NCBI RefSeq assembly: GCF_004348995.1
Contig: NZ_SMKQ01000069.1
Span: 1 to 38,119, forward strand
Length of the DNA stretch: 38,119 nt
Reading direction: 5' to 3'
Source: Nonomuraea terrae
Lineage (GTDB): Bacteria > Actinomycetota > Actinomycetes > Streptosporangiales > Streptosporangiaceae
Position 1 is the first letter of the stretch. Each line of letters begins with the position of its first letter. The translations under genes were made by a program, and so were the position numbers. Shown here piece after piece: positions 15,906 to 24,944 of the stretch. A model generated the notes under the pieces. It was not told the origin of the DNA. It saw only the letters and a list, made by a program, of their open reading frames with translations, and ran no database searches.

Positions 15906-15961
15906 ACTTTGCTACGCGCAGCAAGTAAAACGGCGTTGTACTTTCTTTGTCAAGCAAATAC
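15906..15961. promoter_or_regulatory. two operator-like palindromes between reductase and MarR genes
   Basis: ACTTTGCT-ACGCGC-AGCAAGT (15906-15926) is an inverted repeat with one base of slippage. A second imperfect palindrome runs from GTACTTTC (15938) to AAATAC (15961), ending 9 bases before the MarR start. They share an ACTTTNNT-type half-site and stand out as A+T-rich. This is the usual position and size for MarR operators controlling both divergent genes. Confidence 0.5.
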
Positions 15962-15970
15962 GCTGGGATC

Positions 15971-16444
15971 ATGAGCACCGTCACACCGGAGCACCTGCGA
16001 CCGCTCACTCCCGACGAGGAGTCCTTCATGCGTGCCCTGGCCAGGGCGCTCATCACGCTGCCCCGGGCCATCGACCAGGAAATGGTGCGCCAGCACCAGC
16101 TCCCGCTGATCGAGTACCAGACGCTCATGCACCTGTCCGAGGCGCCGAGCAGGCGGCTGCGCATGAGCGCTCTGGCCGAGACCGTCGACATGTCCCTCAG
16201 CGGTATGACCCGGATCGTGACCCGGCTGGAGGGTCAGGGGCTGGTCCAGCGGATCAAGTGCCCGGACGACGGCAGGGGCTGGAACGCCGTGCTCACCGAC
16301 GCCGGTCTCGCCCGCCTGGAGGAGGCCTGGCCGGCGCATCTGACCGCCGTGCGCCGTCGGCTCTTCGACCACCTTCAGGGCCTCGACCTGCGGGAGTGCA
16401 CGCGCCTGCTGGAGCGCGTGAACGCGTCGTGCGCGCCGCGCTGA
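15971..16444 (+). CDS. MarR-family transcriptional regulator
   Basis: This 157-residue winged-helix protein has the MarR recognition region LRMSALAETVDMSLSGMTRIVTRLE (about 60-84) followed by the wing IKCPDDGRGWNAVLTDAG. ATG 15971 is used because upstream in-frame codons run through the second palindrome. It is divergent from the FMN reductase gene, and the two palindromes in the gap suggest that it represses both. Its 3' end meets the convergent SRPBCC gene with a 3-base gap. No sensing cysteine stands out near the N terminus; the only cysteines are in the wing (KCPDD) and near the C terminus, so a phenolic or drug-like ligand is as likely as redox sensing. Confidence 0.9.
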   Translation: MSTVTPEHLRPLTPDEESFMRALARALITLPRAIDQEMVRQHQLPLIEYQTLMHLSEAPSRRLRMSALAETVDMSLSGMTRIVTRLEGQGLVQRIKCPDDGRGWNAVLTDAGLARLEEAWPAHLTAVRRRLFDHLQGLDLRECTRLLERVNASCAPR

Positions 16445-16447
16445 GGA

Positions 16448-16864
16448 TCAGACCCCGAGGGCGCGCTTCAGCGCGTCGAGGCCGTCGGTGTAGATCCGGT
16501 TGAACAGGGCGACGACCTCCTCCTCGCCGGCGCCGTCCGGGGTGAAGGTGCCCGACCACTCCACGTGGCAGCACTCCCCCTCGTCCGCGGGATGCACCGC
16601 GAGGGTGGAGTGGTACGCGCTCACCGGGAAGGGCCCCTCGACGATGGAGTAGCTGTAGGTGCGGGCCTGGTCGTCGAAGGTCTCCAGGCGCTCGACGATG
16701 GTGTCGCCCTGCCCCGTGACCAGCCGCCGCACCCGCCCGCCCTCGCCGAGCTCACTGGAGGTGACGAACGGCAGCCAGTCGGGCAGCGAGTCGAAGCCGC
16801 CGATGAGCCGCCAGACCCGGTCGGGCGAGACGGGAAGGTCGATGGATGCGAAGGTGCTGGCCAT
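16448..16864 (-). CDS. SRPBCC-superfamily protein (START-like fold)
   Basis: The 138-residue protein begins with ASIDLPVSPDRVWRLIGGFDSLPDWLP, the standard opening of SRPBCC/polyketide-cyclase-like proteins, in which a long C-terminal helix (here NRIYTDGLDALKRAL) closes a hydrophobic ligand cavity. Such proteins bind or act on small hydrophobic molecules. AGGAG precedes the ATG. It lies 27 bases downstream of the frameshifted aldo/keto reductase and is probably the second gene of that transcript. The ligand is not predictable. Confidence 0.85.
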   Translation of the reverse strand: MASTFASIDLPVSPDRVWRLIGGFDSLPDWLPFVTSSELGEGGRVRRLVTGQGDTIVERLETFDDQARTYSYSIVEGPFPVSAYHSTLAVHPADEGECCHVEWSGTFTPDGAGEEEVVALFNRIYTDGLDALKRALGV

Positions 16865-16891
16865 GGCCGTTCTCCTGGAAACCTGGTGGGT

Positions 16892-17901
16892 TCACGCTCC
16901 GGGCACCGGGGCGTCGGGCGCGATGAGCCCGTCCTCGCGCAACTCGGCCCAGAACGCCGCCGGCACGTTCTCACGCAGTGCGGCGACGTCCTCGGCGATG
17001 CGGCTCGGCCGCGAGGCACCCGGGATGACGGCCACGGTGGCCGGGTGGGCCAGCGAGAACCGCAGGGCGGCGGCCTTGACGCTGACACCGTGCCGCGCGG
17101 CCACGGCCCGCAGGCGTTCGACCTTCGCCAGGACCTCCGGGGAGGCCGGCTGGTACTCGAAGTGGCCGCCCCCGGCGGTGACCCCCGAGTTGTACGGCCC
17201 GCCGACCACGATGTCGACGCCCTGCTCGACGGCCATGGGCAGCATGCGCTGCAGCGCGTGCTCGTGGTCGAGGATCGTGTAGCGGCCGGCGCACAGGAAG
17301 GCGTCCGGTCCGGGCTCGTCCAGGCCGAGGGTGAGCTCCAGCGGCTCGACCCGGTTGACGCCGATGCCCCACGCCTTGATGACGCCCTCGTCGCGCAGCC
17401 CCTGCAGCACGCGGAAGGCGCCGGTGCGGGCCGACTCGAAGGCGGCCGGCCATGCGTCGCCCCAGAAGTCCTGCGCGATGTCGTGCACCCAGACGATGTC
17501 GAGGCGGTCGGTGCGCAGCCGCTTGAGGCTGTCCTCGATGGAGCGGCGGGTGGCGTCGGCGCTGTGTCGTTGACCATCTTGTTGGGACGGCCGTGCGAGA
17601 ACAGGCCCCCCTTGTCGCCCAGGTCACGGGCGGCCGGGTCTTCCCGCTCGTCCAGGATCACCCGGCCGATCTTGGTGCTGAGCACGTACGCGTCGCGCGG
17701 GTGCGTGGACAGGACCTCGCCGAGCCTGATCTCGGCCAGCCCGGCGCCGTAGAAGGGGGCCGTGTCGAAGTAGCGGACGCCCTGGTCCCACGCGGCCTCC
17801 ATGGTGGCGCGGGCCTCGTCCTCGGGGATGGCGCGGTACATGTTGCCGAGTGGCGCGGTGCCGAGCCCGTGGTCGCCGGGCAGCAAGGAGCCGATGCTCA
17901 T
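16892..17901 (-). pseudogene. aldo/keto reductase, broken by a one-base frameshift
   Basis: The N-terminal half from ATG 17901 has the family opening LGTAPLGNMYR and FDTAPFYGAG with the catalytic-Tyr motif. The C-terminal half continues in the next frame with RLDIVWVHDIAQDFWG, GIGVNRVEP and the NADP-binding tail IPGASRPSRIAEDV. The frames meet at about 17565/17566: AACGACACAGC would read AAC GAC TAC AGC if one T were restored, giving the expected NDYSADATRRSIEDSL sequence. The rest of the gene is intact, so the mutation is recent or is a sequencing error. AKRs reduce aldehydes and ketones with NADPH. It heads the transcript that includes the SRPBCC gene, and a hairpin lies in its leader. Confidence 0.85.
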
Positions 17902-17932
17902 GACGGTGGCCTCTCTCCATGTCGTCAAGGGC

Positions 17933-17968
17933 GTGGACCGGCGGTTCTCCCGCCGGGCCCGGGTCCAC
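17933..17968 (-). promoter_or_regulatory. hairpin in the leader of the aldo/keto reductase gene
   Basis: Outer arms GTGGA and TCCAC and inner arms CCGGCGG (17938-17944) and CCGCCGG (17950-17956) form a nested stem with a 5-base inner loop, about 32 bases before the start codon. It could be a leader RNA structure or an operator; the sequence alone cannot separate the two. Confidence 0.35.
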
Positions 17969-18059
17969 ACGACCCACATTACGCACGTCCTCATGCCGTC
18001 CGGACGGAGGGCGACGCGCTTTGAGCTGGGGATATGCCGCTTTCAACCCGGCCCCTGGC

Positions 18060-18207
18060 TCAGGGGATGATCGTCGGGATCAGACCGCCGTCGACGCTCA
18101 GTGCCGCGCCGGTGGTGGCCGCGGCCTGGTCGGAGAGCGCGTACGCGATCAGGCTCGCCACCTCGGCGGGCCGGCTGAGCCGTCTTCGTCACGCCGTAGT
18201 GGACCAT
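18060..18207 (-). pseudogene. short-chain dehydrogenase remnant with internal deletion
   Basis: On the minus strand, codons at 18207-18181 read MVHYGVTKT, the SDR YxxxK active-site segment. Immediately after, in a different frame, codons down to TGA 18060-18062 read RLSRPAEVASLIAYALSDQA and then TTGAALSVDGGLIPTIIP, the typical SDR C terminus. In intact SDRs some 60-70 residues lie between these parts, so an internal deletion of about 200 bases has joined them out of frame. No start, Rossmann motif or NNAG segment remains upstream. The gene is a dead remnant between the aldo/keto reductase and the hydrolase. The stretch 18208-18318 shows no recognisable coding content. Confidence 0.75.
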
Positions 18208-18318
18208 GTCGCGAACCACCTGCCTCTTTCACCACATTCCGTGGGTTCGAGGCTTTCCCCGTGGAGATCGACAATGCGGGCTTTGCGCCATGATGAGCCG
18301 CACTTGGCCGTACGCGGG

Positions 18319-19185
18319 TTACGCGTCCAGGATCGAGCGGAGCGTGGCGGCGAAGGCGTCCGGCTCGCCCTCCATGCCGAACTGGCCGGACATGAACCCG
18401 GCGTGGTGGCTGGGGAAGACCACGGGCTTCGTGCCGAGCCGCTCGGCGACGGCCACGCCCGCGCGGTGGGCCAGCTCCCCCTCCGACTCGGCGCCGACGC
18501 CGACGACGACGCGCGTGGAGGCCGCGCGCAGCGCCGCGAAGTCGGGCTCGTAGTGCGTGCAGGTCATGATGTTCTGGCCGAACATGCCGTCGTCGCGCGA
18601 GCCGTCGTCCTCCGCCGGCATCCCCAGCTCGGCGGGGCTCCGCACCGGCAGGTCGGCGAGGTTCGCGGGGATCTCGCCGCGCAGGCCGGTGACCGCGACG
18701 AACTTCGCCATCGCCATCCCCCAGCCCTCCTTGTCGTACGTGCCGCGGATGTCCGCCACGGCGGCCAGGGCGTTCTCCCGATCGGGCAGCGCCCGCACGG
18801 CCGGGGGCTCGTGGGCGACGAGCGTGCGCACCTGCTCGGGGTGGCGGGCCACCAGCGCCAGGCCGTTGACGGCGCCCCCGCTGCTGGCGAAGACGTCGAC
18901 CGGCCCGACGCCGAGCGCCGTGATCAGCCGGTGGAGGTCGTCGGCGTGCAGGTCGGGCGTCGACTCGGCGACGCCGTCGGTCCGCGTGCTGCGCCCGATG
19001 CCGCGCGGGTCGTACGTCACCACCGTGCGGTCGGTGAAGCGGGCCGCCAGGGCGGTGAACCCGCTCGCGTCCATCGGCGATCCGATCATCAGCAGGGCCG
19101 GCGCGGTCGCCGACGCGGCCTCGCGGACGTCGTAGTGCAGGACGGCGCCGGGCACTTCGATGGTGCGGGTCTTGGCCTCAGTCAT
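18319..19185 (-). CDS. alpha/beta hydrolase
   Basis: The 288-residue alpha/beta-hydrolase fold protein has an oxyanion-side segment LLMIGSPMDASGF, strand-turn TYDPRGIGRS, a nucleophile elbow DVFASSGGAVNGLALV in place of the canonical GxSxG, and a likely catalytic histidine in SHHAGFM near the C terminus. AAGGAGAG precedes ATG 19185, which is therefore preferred over an upstream in-frame start. Such enzymes hydrolyse esters, lactones or epoxides; no substrate is evident. It lies alone, with the SDR remnant after it and a long non-coding stretch before it. Confidence 0.88.
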   Translation of the reverse strand: MTEAKTRTIEVPGAVLHYDVREAASATAPALLMIGSPMDASGFTALAARFTDRTVVTYDPRGIGRSTRTDGVAESTPDLHADDLHRLITALGVGPVDVFASSGGAVNGLALVARHPEQVRTLVAHEPPAVRALPDRENALAAVADIRGTYDKEGWGMAMAKFVAVTGLRGEIPANLADLPVRSPAELGMPAEDDGSRDDGMFGQNIMTCTHYEPDFAALRAASTRVVVGVGAESEGELAHRAGVAVAERLGTKPVVFPSHHAGFMSGQFGMEGEPDAFAATLRSILDA

Positions 19186-19908
19186 GGGGGTCTCTCCTTC
19201 TCGATGCTCCGCGAATGCGGACCCGCGGGAGCACCGGAACTCATCGCCGCCCACTCCGACACGTCATTAATAGACCGTTTCCAGCGAGCCTGGGACACAT
19301 CACCACCATGCGGCACGCGTCGGGGTAGCGGACGGCTAAAGCCCGTGGGGCGCGCATTCCCCTGTGGCGCGGGCATTCCGTTGCGTCACTGTCGTACGAG
19401 TGCGGGCCCGGCTGCGGTCAGCGCGACGGGCCAATGTCAATGCCGCCGGGAGAACCCTTGAATTCTGTTTCAACAGGGGGGACCGTATCGCCATTGAGAC
19501 CGAAGCGGAAACCGGCCGTGACCGCAATCCGCGCCGTCGCCGCGGCGTCCGCGGCCGTCGCGGCGGCGCCCGGCGCCCATCGCGGCGGCGGCCTCGGCGG
19601 CGAGGGGAGACGATCTCCATCGCCGCTGGCGAGCACGGTTCTCGCCGCCCTTGTCACGGGCCTATGACCTGGTGGCGACGGCAGTGTGCGGCCCGTGCCG
19701 ACCGGCTCGCCACGCCGCGTGCACGGGACGTCACAACGGGAATGCCGGGTCGCGGGGCGCGAGAATTGTCACACATGGACGAAGGAGTTCGTGGTGCCGG
19801 ATCAGTTCGCGGGCTTGCATTTCGACCGGAGGTAACCCCCCGCGCGATGCATGATGTGCTGAAGGGCGCTACAGTACCTGCATCCTTGACGTTAATTGGA
19901 GCACCATC
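19186..19908. other. about 720-base stretch without a convincing gene
   Basis: This gap between the hydrolase start and lsr2 has no recognisable conserved protein. A frame from about 19492 starts like a signal peptide (MRPKRKPAVTAIRAV, then alanine-rich) after a purine-rich GGGGGGA, and ends at about 19665; it could be a small secreted peptide or chance in G+C-rich DNA. Near 19790-19835 a GGAG is followed by a very short frame (VVPDQFAGLHFDRR). The last 100 bases contain TACAGT (about 19871) and TTGACG (about 19886), which may belong to the lsr2 promoter. Several stretches here are less G+C-rich than the coding DNA. Confidence 0.5.
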
Positions 19909-20250
19909 ATGGCCAAGCGCATCGTTGAATCCTTTATCGATGACATCGACGGCGGTGAAGCCGAGGGGACCACAACGTTCGCTCTCGATGGCACGACCTA
20001 CGAGATCGACCTGTCGGGCAAGAACAGGGAGAAGCTGGAGAAGGCGCTCGCGCCGTACATCACCAAGGCTCGCGCCGTCCGTGCCGAGAAGGGGGTGCGC
20101 GGCAGGCGCGCCGCCGCCGGGTCGAGCCGCGCCCTGAGCCGCGAGAAGTCCACCGAGATCCGGCGGTGGGCCCGCGCCAACGGCCTGCCGGTGAGCGAAC
20201 GCGGCCGCATCGCCGCCAGCGTCGTCAAGCAGTACGAAGCCGCCCACTGA
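19909..20250 (+). CDS. lsr2: Lsr2 nucleoid-associated protein
   Basis: The 113-residue protein matches Lsr2 along its length. The N-terminal oligomerisation domain (MAKRIVESFIDDIDGGEAEG, about 1-60) and a basic linker lead to the C-terminal DNA-binding domain EIRRWARANGLPVSERGRIAAS, whose RGR is the AT-hook-like minor-groove clamp. GGAG precedes the ATG. Lsr2 is the actinobacterial H-NS analogue that binds A+T-rich DNA and silences horizontally acquired and specialised-metabolite genes. Actinomycetes often carry more than one copy; whether this is the main one cannot be told here. It is monocistronic, with a 94-base gap to the convergent response regulator gene. Confidence 0.96.
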   Translation: MAKRIVESFIDDIDGGEAEGTTTFALDGTTYEIDLSGKNREKLEKALAPYITKARAVRAEKGVRGRRAAAGSSRALSREKSTEIRRWARANGLPVSERGRIAASVVKQYEAAH

Positions 20251-20344
20251 CCGACCGCCCTCCAGCGGCCCGCCTTCCGTCAGTTCTCTCGCGGCGGGAG
20301 GAGGGTGGGGGCACGCGACCTGGCAGCGGCTCTTCCGCGCGCGA

Positions 20345-20986
20345 TCAGTCGTCGTCGAGGGTGAGCAGGCCGCTGCGGAAGGCGGCGGCCACGGCGGCGG
20401 CGCGGTCGTTGACGCCGAGCTTGGCGTAGATGTGCAGCACGTGGCTCTTCACGGTGGCCTCGCTGATGAACAGCCGCGCGGCGGCCTCCCGGTTGGTGGC
20501 GCCCCCGGCGATGAGACGGAGGATCTCCAGCTCGCGCGCGCTCAGCGGGTCGGCGGGGGCGCGGACCTGGCCGAGCAGCCGGGTGGCGACCGACGGGGAG
20601 AGCACGGCCTCGCCGCGCGCCGCCGTACGGACGGCGCGGATGAGCTCGTCGCGGCCGGTGTCCTTGAGCAGGTAACCGGTGGCACCCGCCTCGATGGCGG
20701 GCATGACGTCCCGGTCGGTGTCGTACGTCGTGAGAACGAGGACGCGGGCCGGCACGCCCAGCCGAGCCAGCTCCTTGATCGCGGTGACGCCGTCGGTGCC
20801 GGGCATGCGCAGGTCCATGAGGATCACGTCGGGCCGCACCACCCGGGCCAGCTCGACGGCCTGAGCGCCGTCCGCCGCCTCGCCGAGCACCTCGAACCTC
20901 GGGTCGCCGGCGAACATGCCGCGCAGCCCGTCGCGCACGATGGGGTGGTCGTCGGCGATGACCAGCCGGATGGGGGTCTCAGCCAC
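20345..20986 (-). CDS. NarL/LuxR-type response regulator
   Basis: The 213-residue protein has a receiver domain (1-120) with acidic pocket Asp12/Asp13, phosphoacceptor Asp58 (VILMDLRMPG), the Thr86/Thr87 switch and Lys108 (YLLKDT). A LuxR-type HTH follows (LSARELEILRLIAGGATNREAAARLF, then ATVKSHVLHIYAKLGV, about 148-193). Its GTG start overlaps the kinase stop by 8 bases. It is the last gene of an ABC transporter-kinase-regulator operon, so it probably activates that operon and perhaps other targets on a membrane or drug signal. Confidence 0.95.
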   Translation of the reverse strand: MAETPIRLVIADDHPIVRDGLRGMFAGDPRFEVLGEAADGAQAVELARVVRPDVILMDLRMPGTDGVTAIKELARLGVPARVLVLTTYDTDRDVMPAIEAGATGYLLKDTGRDELIRAVRTAARGEAVLSPSVATRLLGQVRAPADPLSARELEILRLIAGGATNREAAARLFISEATVKSHVLHIYAKLGVNDRAAAVAAAFRSGLLTLDDD

Positions 20987-22151
20987 GCGCCACCGCCGGG
21001 ACGCTCGCCGAGATCGCGGTGCCCGCGCCCGGCTCCGACTCGATCTGCAGGCTGCCGGCCAGCCGGCTCACCCGCTTGCGCATCGAGGTCAGCCCGAAGC
21101 CGCCGCCGTCGCGGACGCGTTCGGGGTCGAAGCCGGCGCCGTCGTCGCGGACGTCCAGGGTCACCACGTCCTCCATGTACGACAAGGTCAGCCCGACCCG
21201 GGAGGCGGCGGCGTGCTTGGCCGCGTTGGCCAGGGCCTCCTGCGCCGTGCGCAGCAGTGTCTCCTCCACCTCCACATGCATGGGACGGACCGTACCAGTG
21301 ACGGTGAAATCCGCTCGCACGCCGTGCAGCTCGCCCCACTGGGCGGCGACCGCCGCCAGCGCGTCGGGCAGCGGCGCCGCCTCCAGCCGGCCTGGGCCGA
21401 CCGCGTGCACCGACCGCCGCGCCTCGGCCAGGCTCTCCTTCGCCAGTCCGATCGCGAGGTCCACGCGCCGCCGCCAGTCCGGGTCCTGCCGGGCCGCCTG
21501 GAGCTGGGTGATGATGCCGGTGAGTCCCTGGGCCAGGGTGTCGTGGATCTCGGCCGCCATGCGCTGCCGTTCGTCCAGCACGCCCGCCTCGTGGGCCTGC
21601 ACCAGCAGTTGGGCATGCAGGCCCGCGTTCTCCGCCATGGCCGCCTCCAGGCGCGCCACCATGCGCTCGCGCTCGGCGCTCCGCTCGGCCGTGATCTCGC
21701 CGACGAAGCTGAACAGGCCGACCGCGCCCACGATCGCCGCTGTGAGGAACACCTGGCCCAGGCCGGCCGACGGTGTCGCGGGGAACCCGCCGTAGTACGT
21801 CAGGACGCTGATCACGGCCGTGGCGCTCACCCCGGCGAACCGCCAGGCGCCCTTCAGGTAGTGCCACGAGTGCAGGTATCCGACGAAGCCGAAGAAGCTC
21901 GCGAACCACACCGCCTGCGTGCACAGCGCCCCGATCAGCAGCACCAGCCCGGTCACGTAGACCGCGCGGGGCACGGCGTCCACGGGCGCGAGCCGCAGCC
22001 AGGCCGCCGCGAGCGCGGCGAGGCCCAGCATGCCCCAGGACGGGCCCTCCGTGCCGAGGGTGAGCACGGCGGAGACCGCGAGCAGCGCGTACGGCGCGGC
22101 GGCCATCAGGCGCCCGAGGAGCCGTTCCGATCGGTCGAGCCGGCCGCTCAT
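20979..22151 (-). CDS. two-component sensor histidine kinase (HisKA_3 / NarX type)
   Basis: The 390-residue kinase has about five N-terminal membrane segments (17-150) with short loops and no large extracytoplasmic sensor, like the intramembrane-sensing kinases paired with ABC exporters. A coiled segment leads to the HisKA_3 H-box MAAEIHDTLAQGLTGIITQL, with His203 as phosphoacceptor. The ATPase domain shows N-box EALANAAKHA, G1 DDGAGFDPE and G2 GFGLTSMRKR. It starts 4 bases after the permease stop and overlaps the regulator by 8 bases, so all four genes form one transcript. It should sense membrane stress or a transported compound and phosphorylate the NarL-type regulator. Confidence 0.94.
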   Translation of the reverse strand: MSGRLDRSERLLGRLMAAAPYALLAVSAVLTLGTEGPSWGMLGLAALAAAWLRLAPVDAVPRAVYVTGLVLLIGALCTQAVWFASFFGFVGYLHSWHYLKGAWRFAGVSATAVISVLTYYGGFPATPSAGLGQVFLTAAIVGAVGLFSFVGEITAERSAERERMVARLEAAMAENAGLHAQLLVQAHEAGVLDERQRMAAEIHDTLAQGLTGIITQLQAARQDPDWRRRVDLAIGLAKESLAEARRSVHAVGPGRLEAAPLPDALAAVAAQWGELHGVRADFTVTGTVRPMHVEVEETLLRTAQEALANAAKHAAASRVGLTLSYMEDVVTLDVRDDGAGFDPERVRDGGGFGLTSMRKRVSRLAGSLQIESEPGAGTAISASVPAVARG

Positions 22152-22155
22152 ACGC

Positions 22156-22851
22156 TCACTCCCAGCGGAAGAACCTGGCCGCCGCGACGCTGACGACCAG
22201 CGCGTACGCGGCCATCACGCCCAGCGGCAGCGGATCGGGCACGCCGCCCGCCCAGACGTCCTGCATGGACAGCCGGAAAGCGCCCATAGGGGTGTACTCC
22301 CCGACAGCGGCCACGATAGCGGGCATCTGGCTCGGGGGCTGCATGAGTCCGGCCAGGTACGCCAGCGGGAAGTACAGCAGCACGCCGATCCCGTTCGCGG
22401 ACCGGCCGTTCGGCGCCAGGGCGGCGATGAGCAGGCCGATGGCGAACATGGCGGCCGTACCGAGGAGGAAGGTGAGCACGCCGGGCAGCACCCGTGTGGG
22501 CAGGTGCGCGCCGAGGACGGCGCCCGCGACGGCGAGCAGCAGGCCGCAGGCGGCCAGCGCGAGCACGAGCTGCAGGAGCACCTGCACCACCAGCAGGTTC
22601 ACCGGCCGCGCCGGGGTGGTGGACATCCTGCGCAGGATGCCGCGCTCGCGGTAGGTGGCCAAGGTGGTGGGCAACATGTACAGGCCGACGAGGCCCACGG
22701 CGATCGCCAGCGCGATCGGCAGCAGCACGGTGTCGCCCGGCTGGATCGAGCTGCCGAAGACGACCAGGATGAACAGCGGGATGAGCAGCGAGAACACCGC
22801 ACCGGGTTCCCGGACGAGCAGCTTGAACTCGACGACGGCGAGCTTGGTCAT
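22156..22851 (-). CDS. ABC-2 type exporter permease
   Basis: The 231-residue membrane protein begins at ATG 22851 with GGGGACACCACC before it. It has six hydrophobic segments and the ABC-2 features LATYRERGILRRMSTTPARP (amphipathic coupling helix) and LLYFPLAYLAGLMQPPSQMP. It is the partner of the ATPase encoded 14 bases upstream. DrrB-, LnrM- and DesK-linked exporters have this layout and export drugs, lipids or peptides. The cargo is not visible. Confidence 0.92.
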   Translation of the reverse strand: MTKLAVVEFKLLVREPGAVFSLLIPLFILVVFGSSIQPGDTVLLPIALAIAVGLVGLYMLPTTLATYRERGILRRMSTTPARPVNLLVVQVLLQLVLALAACGLLLAVAGAVLGAHLPTRVLPGVLTFLLGTAAMFAIGLLIAALAPNGRSANGIGVLLYFPLAYLAGLMQPPSQMPAIVAAVGEYTPMGAFRLSMQDVWAGGVPDPLPLGVMAAYALVVSVAAARFFRWE

Positions 22852-22865
22852 GGTGGTGTCCCCTG

Positions 22866-23765
<900 letters not shown>

Positions 23766-23798
23766 GACTCAAGCGTCGTGCACCCGCGCCCGCCGCGA

Positions 23799-23829
23799 AT
23801 CGGCCCGCCGGCCACACTCGGCGGCCGAT
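23799..23829. promoter_or_regulatory. inverted repeat upstream of the ABC exporter operon
   Basis: ATCGGCCCGCCG (23799-23810) and CGGCGGCCGAT (23819-23829) pair with a single bulged C around an 8-base spacer. It lies 34 bases before the ATPase start on the minus strand, so it could be a 5' leader hairpin or a regulator site. Confidence 0.4.
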
Positions 23830-23845
23830 GTTGCTGGTTCCCGAA

Positions 23846-23863
23846 TCCACCGTTCGGTGGATG
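23846..23863. promoter_or_regulatory. 18-base perfect palindrome upstream of the ABC exporter operon
   Basis: ATCCACCG-TT-CGGTGGAT is perfectly symmetric. It lies 81 bases before the ATPase gene and 83 bases before the divergent epimerase gene, the position expected for an operator shared by both. A NarL-type dimer such as the response regulator of this operon would suit the symmetry, but the assignment is inferred. Confidence 0.5.
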
Positions 23864-23945
23864 CCGCCGCGAGCCGATCCGTGCTGGTTTACGCCGGGTG
23901 CGAACCCGTTAGGAGTGGCGTCGTGCGGGGTGGTTGGGTTCGTCC

Positions 23946-24941
23946 ATGGACCTTCTCCTTCTTGGTGGCACGGCGTGGCTGGGCCGTGAGGTGGCTCGGC
24001 AGGCGGTCGGGCGCGGTCACGCGGTGACCTGCCTGGCGCGGGGCGAGAGCGGGGCGGTGGCCGACGGCGCGGAGCTGGTCGTCGCCGACCGGCGGGCGGC
24101 CGGCGCATACGAGCGGGTGCGTCACCGGGAGTGGGACGCGGTCGTCGAGGTGTCGTGGCAGCCCGGCATGGTGCGCGGCGCGCTCGCGGCCCTGGCCGGC
24201 CGTGCGGGCCACTGGACGTACGTGTCCTCCGGCAACGCGTACGCCTCCCACGGCGTGCCGGGCGCCGACGAGAGCACGCCCCTGCTGGAGCCGACCGACC
24301 GCGACGAGGTGGACCGCGAGCTGTACGGCGAGGCGAAGGTCGCCTGCGAGCTCGCCTCCGCCGAGGCGGTGGGCGACCGCCTGGTCATCGCGCGGGCCGG
24401 GCTGATCGGCGGGCCCGGCGACCACAGCGGGCGCTCGGGTTACTGGGTGGCGCGGGCCGCCCGTGACCCGCACGGGCCCCTGCTGGTGCCCGACTCGCCC
24501 GAGGTGCCCACGCAGGTGATCGACGTCCGCGACCTCGCCGCCTGGCTGCTCGACTGCGCCGAGAACGGCACGACCGGCACGTACAACACGGTCGGGCCCG
24601 TGGTGACGTTCGGGGAGTGGGTGGAGCGGTGCCGCGCCGTCGCGGGCCACACCGGCCCCGTCGTGCCGGCCGACCCGGACTGGCTGCTCCGGCAGGGCGT
24701 CGCCGAGTACATGGGGCCAGAGTCGTTGCCGATGTGGCAGGTCGATCCCGGCTGGAAGGGCTGGTCGGCCCGCTCGGGCGCGGCGGCGCTGGCGGCGGGG
24801 CTGCGCCATCGGCCGCGGGCCGAGCTGCTCGCCGACCTGCTGGCGTGGGAGCGGGAGCAGGGCCTCGACCGGCCCCGCCGCGCCGGCCTCAGCGCCGCCC
24901 GCGAAAGCGACCTGCTGGCCGCGCTCGCCGGCCGAGCCTGA
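23946..24941 (+). CDS. NAD-dependent epimerase/dehydratase-family protein
   Basis: The 331-residue extended-SDR protein has the N-terminal nucleotide-binding glycine motif LLLGGTAWLGREV (4-16), the central WTYVSSGNAYA strand, and LYGEAKVACE with the catalytic Tyr/Lys spacing (YxxxK). The C-terminal part, with GTYNTVGPVVTFGEWVERC, resembles the substrate side of atypical members that act as reductases or on nucleotide sugars. The ATG at 23946 has no strong ribosome binding site. It is divergent from the ABC operon and converges with the broken P450, with 3 bases between the stops. Its substrate cannot be named. Confidence 0.85.
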   Translation: MDLLLLGGTAWLGREVARQAVGRGHAVTCLARGESGAVADGAELVVADRRAAGAYERVRHREWDAVVEVSWQPGMVRGALAALAGRAGHWTYVSSGNAYASHGVPGADESTPLLEPTDRDEVDRELYGEAKVACELASAEAVGDRLVIARAGLIGGPGDHSGRSGYWVARAARDPHGPLLVPDSPEVPTQVIDVRDLAAWLLDCAENGTTGTYNTVGPVVTFGEWVERCRAVAGHTGPVVPADPDWLLRQGVAEYMGPESLPMWQVDPGWKGWSARSGAAALAAGLRHRPRAELLADLLAWEREQGLDRPRRAGLSAARESDLLAALAGRA

Positions 24942-24944
24942 CCG

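Noticed and set aside
20251..20344. Terminator between lsr2 and the response regulator gene
   Set aside because: CGCCCTCC and GGAGGGTG can pair imperfectly, but the loop is about 35 bases and no compact stem forms.
23885..23925. tRNA-like T-arm (GGGTGCGAACCC)
   Set aside because: The stem encloses a 4-base loop rather than 7, and no acceptor or anticodon arm can be folded around it.
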